Source of the DNA: Caldithrix sp. | GTDB lineage: Bacteria; KSB1; UBA2214; DYKH01 | Reading direction: 5' to 3' | Assembly: GCA_020722685.1 (NCBI GenBank) | Contig: DYKH01000060.1 | Coordinates: 6,092 to 18,540 of the forward strand | DNA: 12,449 nucleotides | Shown: positions 1 to 6,434 of the stretch, one piece after another | Layout: each line of letters starts with the position of its first letter | Position numbering within the stretch: position 1 is the first letter of the stretch | Position numbers and translations under genes: made by a program | Notes under the pieces: model-generated | What the model saw: the letters and a program-made list of their open reading frames with translations, nothing else | Database searches by the model: none | What the model was told of the DNA's origin: nothing

Positions 1-1308
1 ACGGTAGATCTGGATTGGCGGGTCACTTCCTTTAACAAGGCTGCCGAAAAGATCACCGGTGTTCGCCGCAAAGAGGCTATCGGCAGGCTATGCTCGGATG
101 TGTTTCGTTCCAGCATGTGCGAGTCCGAATGCGCCCTCCGCCGGACGCTGAAAACCAAAAAGCCCATCATCGGCAAGACAGGCTATATCATCAATGCCGA
201 AGGAACGAGAATACCGGTCAGCGTTTCCACCGCCGTGCTCCGTGACGGCAGCGGCAAGATCATTGGCGGCGCAGAAACCTTTCGCGACTTGAGCGAGGTG
301 GAAGAGCTACGTCAGGAGCTGGAGGGCCGGTATTCGGTGGGGGATTTGACCAGCAGAAGCCCAATCATGCAGAAAATATTTGCGGTGTTGCCCGCTGTGG
401 CAGCGAGCTCGTGCACGGTGCTGATTCTCGGCGAGACCGGCACCGGCAAGGAATTGCTGGCGCGCACGATTCATTCGCTAAGCCCGCGCCGGGATGGCCC
501 GTTCATTGCAGTAAACTGCGGCGCTCTGCCGGATACCCTGTTGGAGTCCGAGTTGTTTGGCTACAAGGCCGGGGCCTTTACCGGCGCCAACAAGGATAAG
601 CCGGGACGACTTTCCCTGGCCAAGGGCGGAACCTTATTCCTTGACGAGATTGGCGAGATGAGTCCGGCCCTTCAGGTTCGGTTGTTACGCGTGCTTCAGG
701 ATCGAACCTATGAGCCGTTAGGAGCTACCCGTTCCGAGACTGCCGACATCCGAGTCATCGTGGCCACCCACAAAGATTTGTCGGAGGCGATGCGTCAGGG
801 GAGTTTCCGCGAGGACCTATACTACCGGGTCAACGTCGCCCGCATCGAGCTGCCGCCGCTGCGCCACCGGAAGGAGGACATTCCGCTTTTGGCGGAACAG
901 TTCATCGCTCGCTTCAATCGCTTGCAGCGCAAGTCTGTACAAGGATTCACCGCCGATGCGCTTGCTTTGCTGATGGCTCATAATTGGCCCGGCAACGTGC
1001 GCGAATTGGAGAACGTTATTGAGCGCGCTTTTATCCTCACTGGGACGGGACGCATCGGCATTGCTCACCTGCCGGAGGAACTGACCGCTCACCGCTCTGG
1101 AATTGCATCCAACCTTGACATCAAGTCGAGCCGCGAAATGTTAGAGTCTCAGGCCATCCAATCGGCCTTGGAGCGAAACGCCCACAACCGTTTGGCAGCG
1201 GCAAAAGAGCTGGGCATCCACAAAAGTACCTTATTTCGGAAAATCAAAAAACTGGGAATTTCCATCAGCGCGCAAGATGGCCGCAGCCGGTCGGCGGCCG
1301 GACAGTAG
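1..1308 (+). CDS. Sigma-54-dependent transcriptional activator, PAS-AAA+-Fis (5' partial)
   Basis: Enhancer-binding activator that would use ATP to open sigma-54 RNA polymerase promoters. The frame is open from base 1, so the gene begins upstream of the window; the ATG at 100 lies inside the PAS domain and is not the start. Numbering visible codons from base 1: PAS domain about 1-95 with cysteines C31, C40 and C44; a short coiled linker ('LSEVEELRQELEGR'); AAA+ domain with Walker A GETGTGKE (144-151), the sigma-54-contacting GAFTGA loop (191-196) and Walker B 'GTLFLDE' (210-216); a C-terminal Fis-type helix-turn-helix ('LAAAKELGIHKSTLFRKI'). There is no receiver domain in the visible part, so the signal is probably sensed directly by the PAS domain. 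A sigma-54 promoter lies 130 bases downstream, so this is probably the dedicated regulator of the following operon, as in known orange-protein loci. Family call is very sure; target is inferred. Confidence 0.95.
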   Translation, partial: TVDLDWRVTSFNKAAEKITGVRRKEAIGRLCSDVFRSSMCESECALRRTLKTKKPIIGKTGYIINAEGTRIPVSVSTAVLRDGSGKIIGGAETFRDLSEVEELRQELEGRYSVGDLTSRSPIMQKIFAVLPAVAASSCTVLILGETGTGKELLARTIHSLSPRRDGPFIAVNCGALPDTLLESELFGYKAGAFTGANKDKPGRLSLAKGGTLFLDEIGEMSPALQVRLLRVLQDRTYEPLGATRSETADIRVIVATHKDLSEAMRQGSFREDLYYRVNVARIELPPLRHRKEDIPLLAEQFIARFNRLQRKSVQGFTADALALLMAHNWPGNVRELENVIERAFILTGTGRIGIAHLPEELTAHRSGIASNLDIKSSREMLESQAIQSALERNAHNRLAAAKELGIHKSTLFRKIKKLGISISAQDGRSRSAAGQ

Positions 1309-1332
1309 CACTTTCGCGCTTTTCATCTCAAA

Positions 1333-1359
1333 GCATGGTCGCACTCACGCGACTGATGC
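1333..1359. promoter_or_regulatory. Inverted repeat, candidate upstream activator site
   Basis: The arms GTCGC (1338-1342) and GCGAC (1349-1353) are perfect reverse complements separated by 6 bases. Outer GCAT (1333-1336) and ATGC (1356-1359) extend the symmetry with unequal 1- and 2-base interruptions. The centre is about 120 bases upstream of the predicted transcription start, within the usual range for enhancer sites of sigma-54 activators, and the site sits between the activator gene and its likely target operon. No T-run follows, which argues against an intrinsic terminator. Only one clear copy is visible, whereas activators often bind two or more sites. The role is inferred from position and symmetry. 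Confidence 0.45.
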
Positions 1360-1440
1360 GTGTACCCTTCCTGATACGCTTTCCACAGCAACTTTTTCTT
1401 AAATTGGTAGTTGCAAGCCCACTTTCAGACTCCTATCCTT

Positions 1441-1456
1441 TGGCACAGTAAATGCC
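1441..1456 (+). promoter_or_regulatory. Sigma-54 (-24/-12) promoter
   Basis: TGGCACAGTAAATGCC matches the sigma-54 pattern TGGCAC-N5-TTGCA: the -24 half is exact at TGGCAC, and GG (1442-1443) and GC (1454-1455) have the required 10-base spacing. The -12 half (ATGCC) is less perfect. Transcription would start near 1467, which rules out the ATG at 1452 and fits translation from the ATG at 1494 with a leader of about 27 bases. The adjacent sigma-54 activator gene strongly supports the assignment. The promoter probably drives the whole downstream run. Confidence 0.8.
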
Positions 1457-1493
1457 TTCAGTGGCTGCAAAAGAACAACGATGGCATGTAAGC

Positions 1494-2099
1494 ATGAAAG
1501 CGGCATTTGCAGTCTGGGACAATCGAATCGCACCGGTTTTCGATGTAGCTCGGCGTATCCATGTTGTGGAAGTCGAGTCGGGGCGTATCGTAACAAGAAC
1601 CATTGAAGAACTGGTGGATGAATTGCCGGTCCAAAAGGCGCTTCGTTTAGTCGAATTGGGCATTGGCACTCTGGTCTGCGGCGCAATTTCTCGACCCTTG
1701 CAGGCTATGATCGCGGCCAATGGTCTTCGGGTCATTCCGTTTATTGCCGGCGAGCTAAACGAGGTCATCCAAGCATGGCTGAGCGGCAACCTTGGGGAAG
1801 ATCTCTTCGCTATGCCCGGTTGTTGCAGACGAGGACGTCGCCGCTTTCGCAGCAATGATGCCATGAACCAGGAGGAACTCACAATGAGGAAAAGAAACCG
1901 CAGCGGAATGGGAACGGGCGGCGGACAAGGTCAGGGCCAAGGCGGTCAAGGACTTGGCCGCATGGGCGGACCTTTTGCTGCCGGCCCGGACGGCTCTTGT
2001 GTCTGTCCGCAATGCGGGTATCAGGAGCCGCATCAACGAGGGATACCCTGCATGCAAAAGCAGTGTCCCAAGTGCGGAATTCCCATGACGAGACAATGA
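1494..2099 (+). CDS. NifX/NifB-fold (orange-protein-like) protein fused in frame to a Cys-rich zinc ribbon
   Basis: Residues 1 to about 115 form a dinitrogenase iron-molybdenum-cofactor-type domain ('VWDNRIAPVFDVARR', 'LVCGAISRPLQAMIAA', 'VIPFIAGELNEVIQAWL'), the fold of NifX and of the orange protein, which bind metal-sulfur clusters. It ends in 'FAMPGCCRRGRRRF', the usual C-terminal tail of small stand-alone relatives. Instead of stopping, the frame continues into a Gly/Gln-rich linker and a CPxCG...CPKCG zinc-ribbon-like segment that is usually a separate small protein. I chose ATG 1494 over ATG 1452 because 1452 lies inside the sigma-54 promoter and homology begins at 'MKAAFAVWD'. The ribosome binding site for 1494 is weak. 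First gene of the putative operon. Either a true fusion or two genes with a lost stop codon. Confidence 0.85.
   Translation: MKAAFAVWDNRIAPVFDVARRIHVVEVESGRIVTRTIEELVDELPVQKALRLVELGIGTLVCGAISRPLQAMIAANGLRVIPFIAGELNEVIQAWLSGNLGEDLFAMPGCCRRGRRRFRSNDAMNQEELTMRKRNRSGMGTGGGQGQGQGGQGLGRMGGPFAAGPDGSCVCPQCGYQEPHQRGIPCMQKQCPKCGIPMTRQ
1884..2099 (+). CDS. Internal in-frame start: small Gly-rich zinc-ribbon protein (71 aa)
   Basis: An AGGAGGA Shine-Dalgarno at 1870-1876, seven bases before the in-frame ATG at 1884, is stronger than that of the enclosing frame. Translation from here would give a 71-residue basic protein: an Arg/Lys start, a Gly/Gln-rich stretch ('GTGGGQGQGQGGQGLGRMGG'), then 'CVCPQCG' and 'CMQKQCPKCG', which look like paired metal-binding knuckles. 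Similar small proteins commonly follow NifX-like genes in anaerobes (family recollection, not searched). It is probably made separately whatever the status of the upstream fusion. Function unknown; zinc or iron binding is inferred from the cysteines. Confidence 0.6.
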   Translation: MRKRNRSGMGTGGGQGQGQGGQGLGRMGGPFAAGPDGSCVCPQCGYQEPHQRGIPCMQKQCPKCGIPMTRQ

Positions 2100-2121
2100 A
2101 CTAACGAAAGGAGTTGAGACT

Positions 2122-2481
2122 ATGCCAAGAGGTGATAGAACCGGGCCTGCAGGAATGGGGCCCATGACGGGACGTGCAGCCGGCTACTGCGCAGGATTTG
2201 GGATGCCTGGCTATATGAATCCAATCCCCGGCCGCGGCTTTGGGATGGGTTTTGGTCGAGGGCGAGGGTTCGGCGGCGGCGGCCGGGGATGGCGCCATTG
2301 GTTCTACGCTACCGGCCTTCCGGGCTGGCAGCGTTGGGGCTGGTGGGGAATGCCATCTCCCGCGCTGGATGCCGAATCGGAGAAGCAGGTGCTTAAGGGT
2401 CAGGCCGAAGCCTTGCAATCGGAGCTGGAGCTCATAAAGAAACGGCTGGATGAGCTTGAAGCCGGTGCTGAAGCCAAGTAA
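2122..2481 (+). CDS. DUF5320-like Gly/Arg/Trp-rich small protein with C-terminal coiled coil
   Basis: 119 residues starting 'MPRGDRTGPAGMGPMTGRAA', the hallmark N-terminus of small proteins encoded beside NifX/Mrp genes in anaerobes (DUF5320 type). The middle is low complexity, rich in Gly, Arg, Phe and Trp. The last ~40 residues ('SEKQVLKGQAEALQSELELI' and on) are charged and heptad-like, predicting a coiled coil that could mediate oligomerisation. AAAGGAG at 2107-2113 lies eight bases before the ATG. It is 22 bases after the NifX-zinc-ribbon gene and clearly in the same transcript. The biochemical role of the family is unknown to me; a structural or scaffolding part in the metal-cluster complex is only a guess. 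Confidence 0.8.
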   Translation: MPRGDRTGPAGMGPMTGRAAGYCAGFGMPGYMNPIPGRGFGMGFGRGRGFGGGGRGWRHWFYATGLPGWQRWGWWGMPSPALDAESEKQVLKGQAEALQSELELIKKRLDELEAGAEAK

Positions 2482-2495
2482 CCAGGCGACCATCG

Positions 2496-2528
2496 AAACC
2501 TGTGAGGTCTCCAAGACCTCACAGGTTT
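2496..2528. repeat. Perfect 15-bp palindromic intergenic repeat
   Basis: AAACCTGTGAGGTCT (2496-2510), a 3-base CCA loop, and AGACCTCACAGGTTT (2514-2528) form a perfect inverted repeat. No T-run follows, so it is not a typical intrinsic terminator. It resembles dispersed palindromic elements, and a degenerate relative sharing CCAAGACCT occurs at 3052-3083. In RNA it would form a stable hairpin between the DUF5320-like and ferritin genes and could act as a processing or stability element. Confidence 0.85.
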
Positions 2529-2552
2529 GGACACTAATAACAGGAGTGAAGT

Positions 2553-3047
2553 ATGGGAACGAAAGGACGCGAAATCGTCGGAATGGACGTAGACCACGTC
2601 ATTGAGCTGCTGAACAAAGCCTTCGCGGATGAATGGTTGGCGTACTACCAATATTGGCTAGGAGCCAAGGTTGTTGTTGGACCAATGAAAGATGCCGTCA
2701 TTGCCGAGCTCGTGCAGCATGCCGCCGACGAGTTGAGACATGCAGACATGCTTTCTAACCGGATCATCCAGCTCGGCGGCACGCCGCTGCTCACACCGCA
2801 AAAGTGGTTCGAAATGACCAACTGCGGTTACGACGAACCCGTAGATCCATTTGTCAAAAAGATACTCGAGCAAAACATCCATGGAGAACAATGCGCGATC
2901 TCGGTCTATCATTCGTTAGTAGGAGAAATAGGATTGAAAGATCCGGTTACCTATAACATGGTTGTACCGATTCTGCAAGATGAGGTCGAGCACGAGGAAG
3001 ACCTGCAGGCCCTCTTGAATGATTTTGATTTGATGCCGAGGAAGTAG
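2553..3047 (+). CDS. Dps-like ferritin (DPSL/thioferritin type)
   Basis: A 164-residue ferritin-like four-helix protein. Metal ligands fit a bacterioferritin-like di-iron site: E27 in 'ADEWLAYYQYW', E60-x-x-H63 ('DELRHADM'), E112 and E144-x-x-H147 ('DEVEHEED'). C91 ('TNCGY') and C114 ('GEQCA') match the pair of cysteines near the metal site that marks the DPSL (thioferritin) subfamily, which oxidises iron with peroxide and stores it in a 12-mer shell (family knowledge). AGGAG at 2542-2546 lies six bases before the ATG. The gene sits between two palindromic repeats. Together with the Sec-peroxiredoxin downstream it points to peroxide and iron detoxification in an anaerobe. The ferritin-like fold is very sure; the DPSL assignment rests on the cysteine pair. 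Confidence 0.88.
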   Translation: MGTKGREIVGMDVDHVIELLNKAFADEWLAYYQYWLGAKVVVGPMKDAVIAELVQHAADELRHADMLSNRIIQLGGTPLLTPQKWFEMTNCGYDEPVDPFVKKILEQNIHGEQCAISVYHSLVGEIGLKDPVTYNMVVPILQDEVEHEEDLQALLNDFDLMPRK

Positions 3048-3051
3048 GGGG

Positions 3052-3083
3052 AGACCCCAAGGTTTCCAAGACCTTTGAGGTCT
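3052..3083. repeat. Imperfect palindromic repeat related to the one at 2496
   Basis: AGACCCCAAGGT (3052-3063) pairs with ACCTTTGAGGTCT (3071-3083) through 5, 3 and 3 base pairs interrupted by one mismatch and one bulged T. The central CCAAGACCT is shared with the perfect palindrome at 2496-2528, suggesting the same dispersed element family in a decayed form. It lies just after the ferritin stop codon and before the second NifX-like gene. Confidence 0.65.
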
Positions 3084-3107
3084 ACCACTATTTGCGGAGA
3101 ACCTGAG

Positions 3108-3470
3108 TTGAAAATCGCCTTCACCACATCCGGAGAAACCCTGGACTCGCATCTGGATAGCCGTTTCGGCCGCGCCGCGAGATTCCTGATCTATGATTTG
3201 GAAGAAAATACCTTCGAGGTAATCGATAATCAGCAGAACCTCAATGCTGCGCAAGGTGCCGGTATACAAGCTGCGGAAACGATCTCCCGCACTGGAGCAA
3301 CATGTCTGGTAACCGGACATTGCGGCCCCAAGGCGTTGCGCGTGCTTTCGGCTGCCGACATCAAGGTCTATAACTCCAGTGAACCCAGCGTCGCTGCGGC
3401 CTTAGCGGCCTTTAAGGACGGAATCCTTCGCTTGGCAGAGTCTGCTGATGTGGAGGATCATTGGGTATGA
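3108..3470 (+). CDS. NifX/NifB-fold metal-cluster-binding protein, TTG start
   Basis: 120 residues with the dinitrogenase iron-molybdenum-cofactor domain: '(M)KIAFTTSGETLDSHLDSRF' near the start, 'RAARFLIYDLEENTFEVIDN', 'GIQAAETISRTGATCLVTGH', 'CGPKALRVLSAADIKVYN'. The TTG at 3108 is preferred: GGAG at 3096-3099 is eight bases upstream, and family proteins start 'MKIA'. An in-frame TTG at 3075 lies within the palindromic repeat. The 'HLDSRFGRA' and 'GHCGPKA' segments are where cluster-binding residues lie in the family. It is separate in type from the NifX domain at 1494 and closer in layout to the C-terminal domain of the Mrp fusion at 8526. The stop overlaps the next start by ATGA. Confidence 0.9.
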   Translation: MKIAFTTSGETLDSHLDSRFGRAARFLIYDLEENTFEVIDNQQNLNAAQGAGIQAAETISRTGATCLVTGHCGPKALRVLSAADIKVYNSSEPSVAAALAAFKDGILRLAESADVEDHWV

Positions 3471-3961
3471 CCGGCAAAGCCATCGTTTATCGCCCCATCG
3501 GCGTCATTCGCAGCGAACATACCAAAGCCGAGGATACGCCCATTCAGCCCGTTTATGCGAAAGACTGCAAGGGAGAGGCAGAAGTGTTCCCAGAGTTCGC
3601 TGTCGGCTTGCGCGATGTGGAGGGATTCTCGCATCTCTATCTGATTTATCACTTTCATCAGGCGGGGCCCACTCAACTTCTGGTGAAGCCTTTTCTCCAT
3701 GATATTGAGCGTGGCATATTTGCAACTCGGGCGCCCTGTCGCCCCAATGCCATAGGGCTGAGCGTTGTCGAATTGATTCGCCGCGAAGGAAATGTGCTTC
3801 ATCTGTCTGGGGTGGATATACTGGATGGCACACCGCTTCTCGACATCAAACCTTATACGGCGAAATTCGATCGATTCGAGACAACTCGCAACGGCTGGCA
3901 GGAAGAGGTGGACGAACAAACGGCCGACCAGCGAGGTAGGCGCGGGTATATCGGATCATGA
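3467..3961 (+). CDS. trmO: TrmO/TsaA-family tRNA methyltransferase (t6A37 N6-methylation)
   Basis: 164 residues of the UPF0066/TsaA family. Motifs: 'PIGVIRSEHT' near the N-terminus, 'ATRAPCRPNAIGLSVVEL' in the centre (family pattern R-x-P-x-RPN-x-IGLS) and 'LDGTPLLDIKPY' towards the C-terminus. The Escherichia coli member methylates N6 of threonylcarbamoyladenosine at tRNA position 37 using S-adenosylmethionine. The start ATG at 3467 overlaps the previous stop (ATGA), with GGAGGA at 3452-3457. The length is shorter than E. coli TrmO but usual for the short prokaryotic form. Its presence in a metal-cluster operon is not explained by the tRNA function; short TsaA proteins often travel with such clusters in anaerobes, so another methylation target is possible. 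Confidence 0.88.
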   Translation: MTGKAIVYRPIGVIRSEHTKAEDTPIQPVYAKDCKGEAEVFPEFAVGLRDVEGFSHLYLIYHFHQAGPTQLLVKPFLHDIERGIFATRAPCRPNAIGLSVVELIRREGNVLHLSGVDILDGTPLLDIKPYTAKFDRFETTRNGWQEEVDEQTADQRGRRGYIGS

Positions 3962-4851
3962 AGACTTCTCTTGATTGTATACCCTGCATCATTCGTCAGA
4001 CGTTGGAAGCTGCTCGGCTCACGACTTCAGATACGGCCGTTCAGGAGCAAATCACTCGAGAGGTTTTGCACTGGACTGCTGAGATGGAACTGACGCAGAC
4101 TCCTCCCGCCCTTGGCCAGAGAATCCATCGCCGGCTCCGTGAGATGACCGGTATCGCTGACCCCTATCGCGCGGCCAAAGATCGTTTCAACCGCATGGCT
4201 ATGGACCTTCTTCCCGAGCTAAAAGCCGGGATCAAGGCGGCGTCCGACCCCTTGGAAATGGCTGTGCGTTTGGCCATTGCCGGGAATGTGATCGACATGG
4301 GTGTAAACGGCAATGTGACGGAGGAAGATGTTCGCAATGCTATCGACCAAGCATTGACGGAGCCTTTCACCGGAGAGGTGAACGGATTCCGTCAAGCCGT
4401 CTCCAGCGCGCGAAACATCCTGTATTTGGCCGATAACGCCGGCGAAATTGTCTTTGACCAATTGCTGATCGAACAGCTTTCATCGGCGCCGGTCACATTG
4501 GCCGTGCGGGGAGCGCCGATCATCAATGATGCGACCATGACCGACGCTCGAGCCGTGGGACTCCACAAGATTGCGGAAATCATCGACAACGGTTCGGATG
4601 CGCCGGGCACGATACTCAAAGATTGCAGTGAGGAGTTTATAAGGCGGTTTACCGAAGCTGACTTGATTATCGCCAAGGGTCAAGGCAACTTTGAAACACT
4701 CAGCGATGAACGGCGCAACATCTTTTTCTTGTTCAAGGCCAAGTGCCCGGTCATCGCGGCGCGCGTGAGGCTGCCGGTTGGAACGCAGGTACTGATGCAG
4801 TCTTGTACCAAGTTTGCGGACTCTGGAGATTTTTCTGATGTCAGTATTTGA
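3958..4851 (+). CDS. DUF89/ARMT1-like metal-dependent phosphatase
   Basis: 297 residues of the DUF89 family, whose members are metal-dependent damage-control phosphatases acting on phosphometabolites (family knowledge; substrate here unknown). Visible features: N-terminal C7-x-x-C10 ('LDCIPCIIRQ'), typical of the prokaryotic subgroup; 'GNVIDMGVNG' (109-118); 'LADNAGEIVFD' (157-167) with the metal-binding Asp-Asn; 'RGAPIINDAT' with D191; and 'KGQGNFETL' (240-248). The ATG at 3958 overlaps the TrmO stop by ATGA and lacks a strong ribosome binding site, so translation is probably coupled. The N-terminal CxxC could bind a metal and may explain co-transcription with metal-cluster genes (inference). 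Confidence 0.88.
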   Translation: MKTSLDCIPCIIRQTLEAARLTTSDTAVQEQITREVLHWTAEMELTQTPPALGQRIHRRLREMTGIADPYRAAKDRFNRMAMDLLPELKAGIKAASDPLEMAVRLAIAGNVIDMGVNGNVTEEDVRNAIDQALTEPFTGEVNGFRQAVSSARNILYLADNAGEIVFDQLLIEQLSSAPVTLAVRGAPIINDATMTDARAVGLHKIAEIIDNGSDAPGTILKDCSEEFIRRFTEADLIIAKGQGNFETLSDERRNIFFLFKAKCPVIAARVRLPVGTQVLMQSCTKFADSGDFSDVSI

Positions 4852-4872
4852 CGGTACCGACGGGAGGGTGGC

Positions 4873-5742
4873 ATGATTCTCGCGATTGCTTCCGGCAAAG
4901 GCGGAACCGGCAAAACCACTGTTTCGCTCAACCTCGCCCGCACGCTCGGCTGCAAAGTGCAGCTTTTGGACTGCGATGTGGAAGAGCCCAATGCACACCT
5001 TTTTCTCAAAGGTGACATCCGTGAAGCGGAAACCGTCAGCATACCGGTTCCGCAGGTGGATGAGTCCCTCTGCGATGGCTGTGGCGAATGCAGCCGGTTT
5101 TGTGAATATCACGCCATCGTCTCGTTTGGAAGCGCGCCTCTGGTCTTTCCGGAGATGTGCCACGGCTGCGGGGGTTGCGCGAAGGTCTGTCCCAAGCAGG
5201 CCATACATGAAGTGGATAGACGGATCGGAGTGGTCGAGACCATCGAAGCGGGCGACATTACCCTGATCCAAGGTCGACTCGATGTGGGCATGGCCATGGC
5301 TCCGCCGCTTATCCGCGCGGTAAAGGCCAAGGTGCGAAACGGCGTGCCCGCAATTCTAGATGCGCCTCCTGGAACCTCTTGCTCGGTGGTCACTACAATT
5401 CGAGGAGCGGATTTCGTGCTGCTGGTTACGGAGCCTACTCCCTTTGGACTACATGACCTGCGGCTGGCCGTAGAGGTGGTCAGAGAGATCGGAATTCCCT
5501 TCGGAGTGGTCGTCAACCGTGCCGGCATAGGTGACCAGCGAGTAAATGCGTTTTGTGCGGCAGAGGGGATCCCGATTCTCCTCGAAATCCCTGATGACCG
5601 ACGGATCGCAGAAGCTTATTCCAAAGGGAGCCTGATCGTGGAAGCGTTGCCGGAATACCAAAGGCTTTTCCAGAGCCTGATCGAGAAAACCATGAATCTG
5701 AAGAATGCTGAGAGATTTGTTCCGACCGAGGAGGTGCGATGA
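4873..5742 (+). CDS. MinD-superfamily P-loop ATPase with inserted 2[4Fe-4S] ferredoxin domain (copy 1)
   Basis: 289 residues. Deviant Walker A 'SGKGGTGKTT' (7-16); switch region 'LLDCDVEEPNAHLF' (31-44); an inserted ferredoxin with two CxxCxxCxxxC motifs (C67, C70, C73, C77 and C96, C99, C102, C106); 'AILDAPPGTSC' Walker B region; 'LLVTEPTPFGLHDL'. The two eight-Fe ATPases of the Desulfovibrio orange-protein complex have this same layout. Likely role: ATP-driven handling of metal-sulfur clusters or a conformational switch in that complex (inference). GGGAGG at 4862-4867 precedes the ATG by five bases. The gene lies 21 bases after the DUF89 gene, and its end overlaps the decarboxylase start. 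A paralogue lies at 7645. Confidence 0.92.
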   Translation: MILAIASGKGGTGKTTVSLNLARTLGCKVQLLDCDVEEPNAHLFLKGDIREAETVSIPVPQVDESLCDGCGECSRFCEYHAIVSFGSAPLVFPEMCHGCGGCAKVCPKQAIHEVDRRIGVVETIEAGDITLIQGRLDVGMAMAPPLIRAVKAKVRNGVPAILDAPPGTSCSVVTTIRGADFVLLVTEPTPFGLHDLRLAVEVVREIGIPFGVVVNRAGIGDQRVNAFCAAEGIPILLEIPDDRRIAEAYSKGSLIVEALPEYQRLFQSLIEKTMNLKNAERFVPTEEVR

Positions 5743-6431
5743 GAATTCGGCATGAAGTATTGCCTTTCATCGGTGTCGTTGCCGCGATAAGCGCATTTGT
5801 CGGATTTGCTCTAAAAACTACTCTGTTGGGCATCTTGTTGTTTTTGATCGGAACCGCTTATCTCCTCTACTTCTTCCGCGACCCGGAGCGGATTCCGCCG
5901 GCAGATTCAGAGGCGATTCTTGCAGGGGCGGACGGTCGTGTGATGTCGGTGACGCACCTGGAGGAACGCATGCATCTCCAGTCTGAAAGCGTACGCATCG
6001 GCATTTTCCTGAGTCTGTTCGACGTTCATGTCAATCGGGCGCCCATCGCCGGACATGCAAAGTTTCTGGGGCATTTTCCCGGCAGAAGTCTTTTTGCCTT
6101 TCAGGAAAAGTCCTCCGAGCTGAACCAGCACAACAAGATTCTGATCGAGGGATCGCAGACGCGGTGCCTAGTTGTCCAGATCGTGGGATCACTTGCTCGG
6201 CGCGTTGTCTATTGGCTAAGCCACGAGACGCCAACGCCGGTTAAGGCGGGTGACAGAATCGGCATGATGAAATTCGGCTCGCGGCTGGACATCTATCTGC
6301 CAGCGGCTGACGTGGACGTGATGGCCAAACGCGGCGACAGGGTTCGCGCAGGAGAGACGATCATCGCGCGGACAAAAACGGTTGGGAGAGAGGAAAAGAA
6401 AATGAATCCTAAGAATATCGAGGGAATCTGA
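5739..6431 (+). CDS. psd: Phosphatidylserine decarboxylase, short archaeal-type (Psd-A)
   Basis: 230 residues. Membrane enzyme that converts phosphatidylserine to phosphatidylethanolamine using a self-made pyruvoyl group. Two hydrophobic segments near the N-terminus (about 8-24 and 28-45) anchor it in the inner membrane. Predicted catalytic residues: D65 ('GADGRVM'), H97 ('LFDVHVNRAP') and S181 in 'MMKFGSRLDIYLP', where chain cleavage before the serine creates the pyruvoyl group. AGGAGG at 5729-5734; the ATG overlaps the preceding stop (ATGA). A C-terminal Lys/Glu tail of about 20 residues extends beyond the core. A lipid gene inside a metal-cluster operon is unexpected; it may have been captured, or link the complex to the membrane. 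Confidence 0.92.
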   Translation: MRIRHEVLPFIGVVAAISAFVGFALKTTLLGILLFLIGTAYLLYFFRDPERIPPADSEAILAGADGRVMSVTHLEERMHLQSESVRIGIFLSLFDVHVNRAPIAGHAKFLGHFPGRSLFAFQEKSSELNQHNKILIEGSQTRCLVVQIVGSLARRVVYWLSHETPTPVKAGDRIGMMKFGSRLDIYLPAADVDVMAKRGDRVRAGETIIARTKTVGREEKKMNPKNIEGI

Positions 6432-6434
6432 GTC

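Noticed and set aside
1338..1353. Inverted repeat read as terminator of the activator gene
   Set aside because: The stem is only 5 bp with a 6-base spacer and no T-run follows; position fits an activator site better.
1452..1493. ATG 1452 as start of the first NifX-like gene
   Set aside because: It falls within the -12 element of the sigma-54 promoter, upstream of the predicted transcript start, and has no ribosome binding site.
4480..5271. Long minus-strand open frame (263 codons) across the DUF89 and MinD-ferredoxin genes
   Set aside because: It lies antisense to two clearly recognisable genes, has no recognisable domain, and spans their boundary; a shadow of codon bias.
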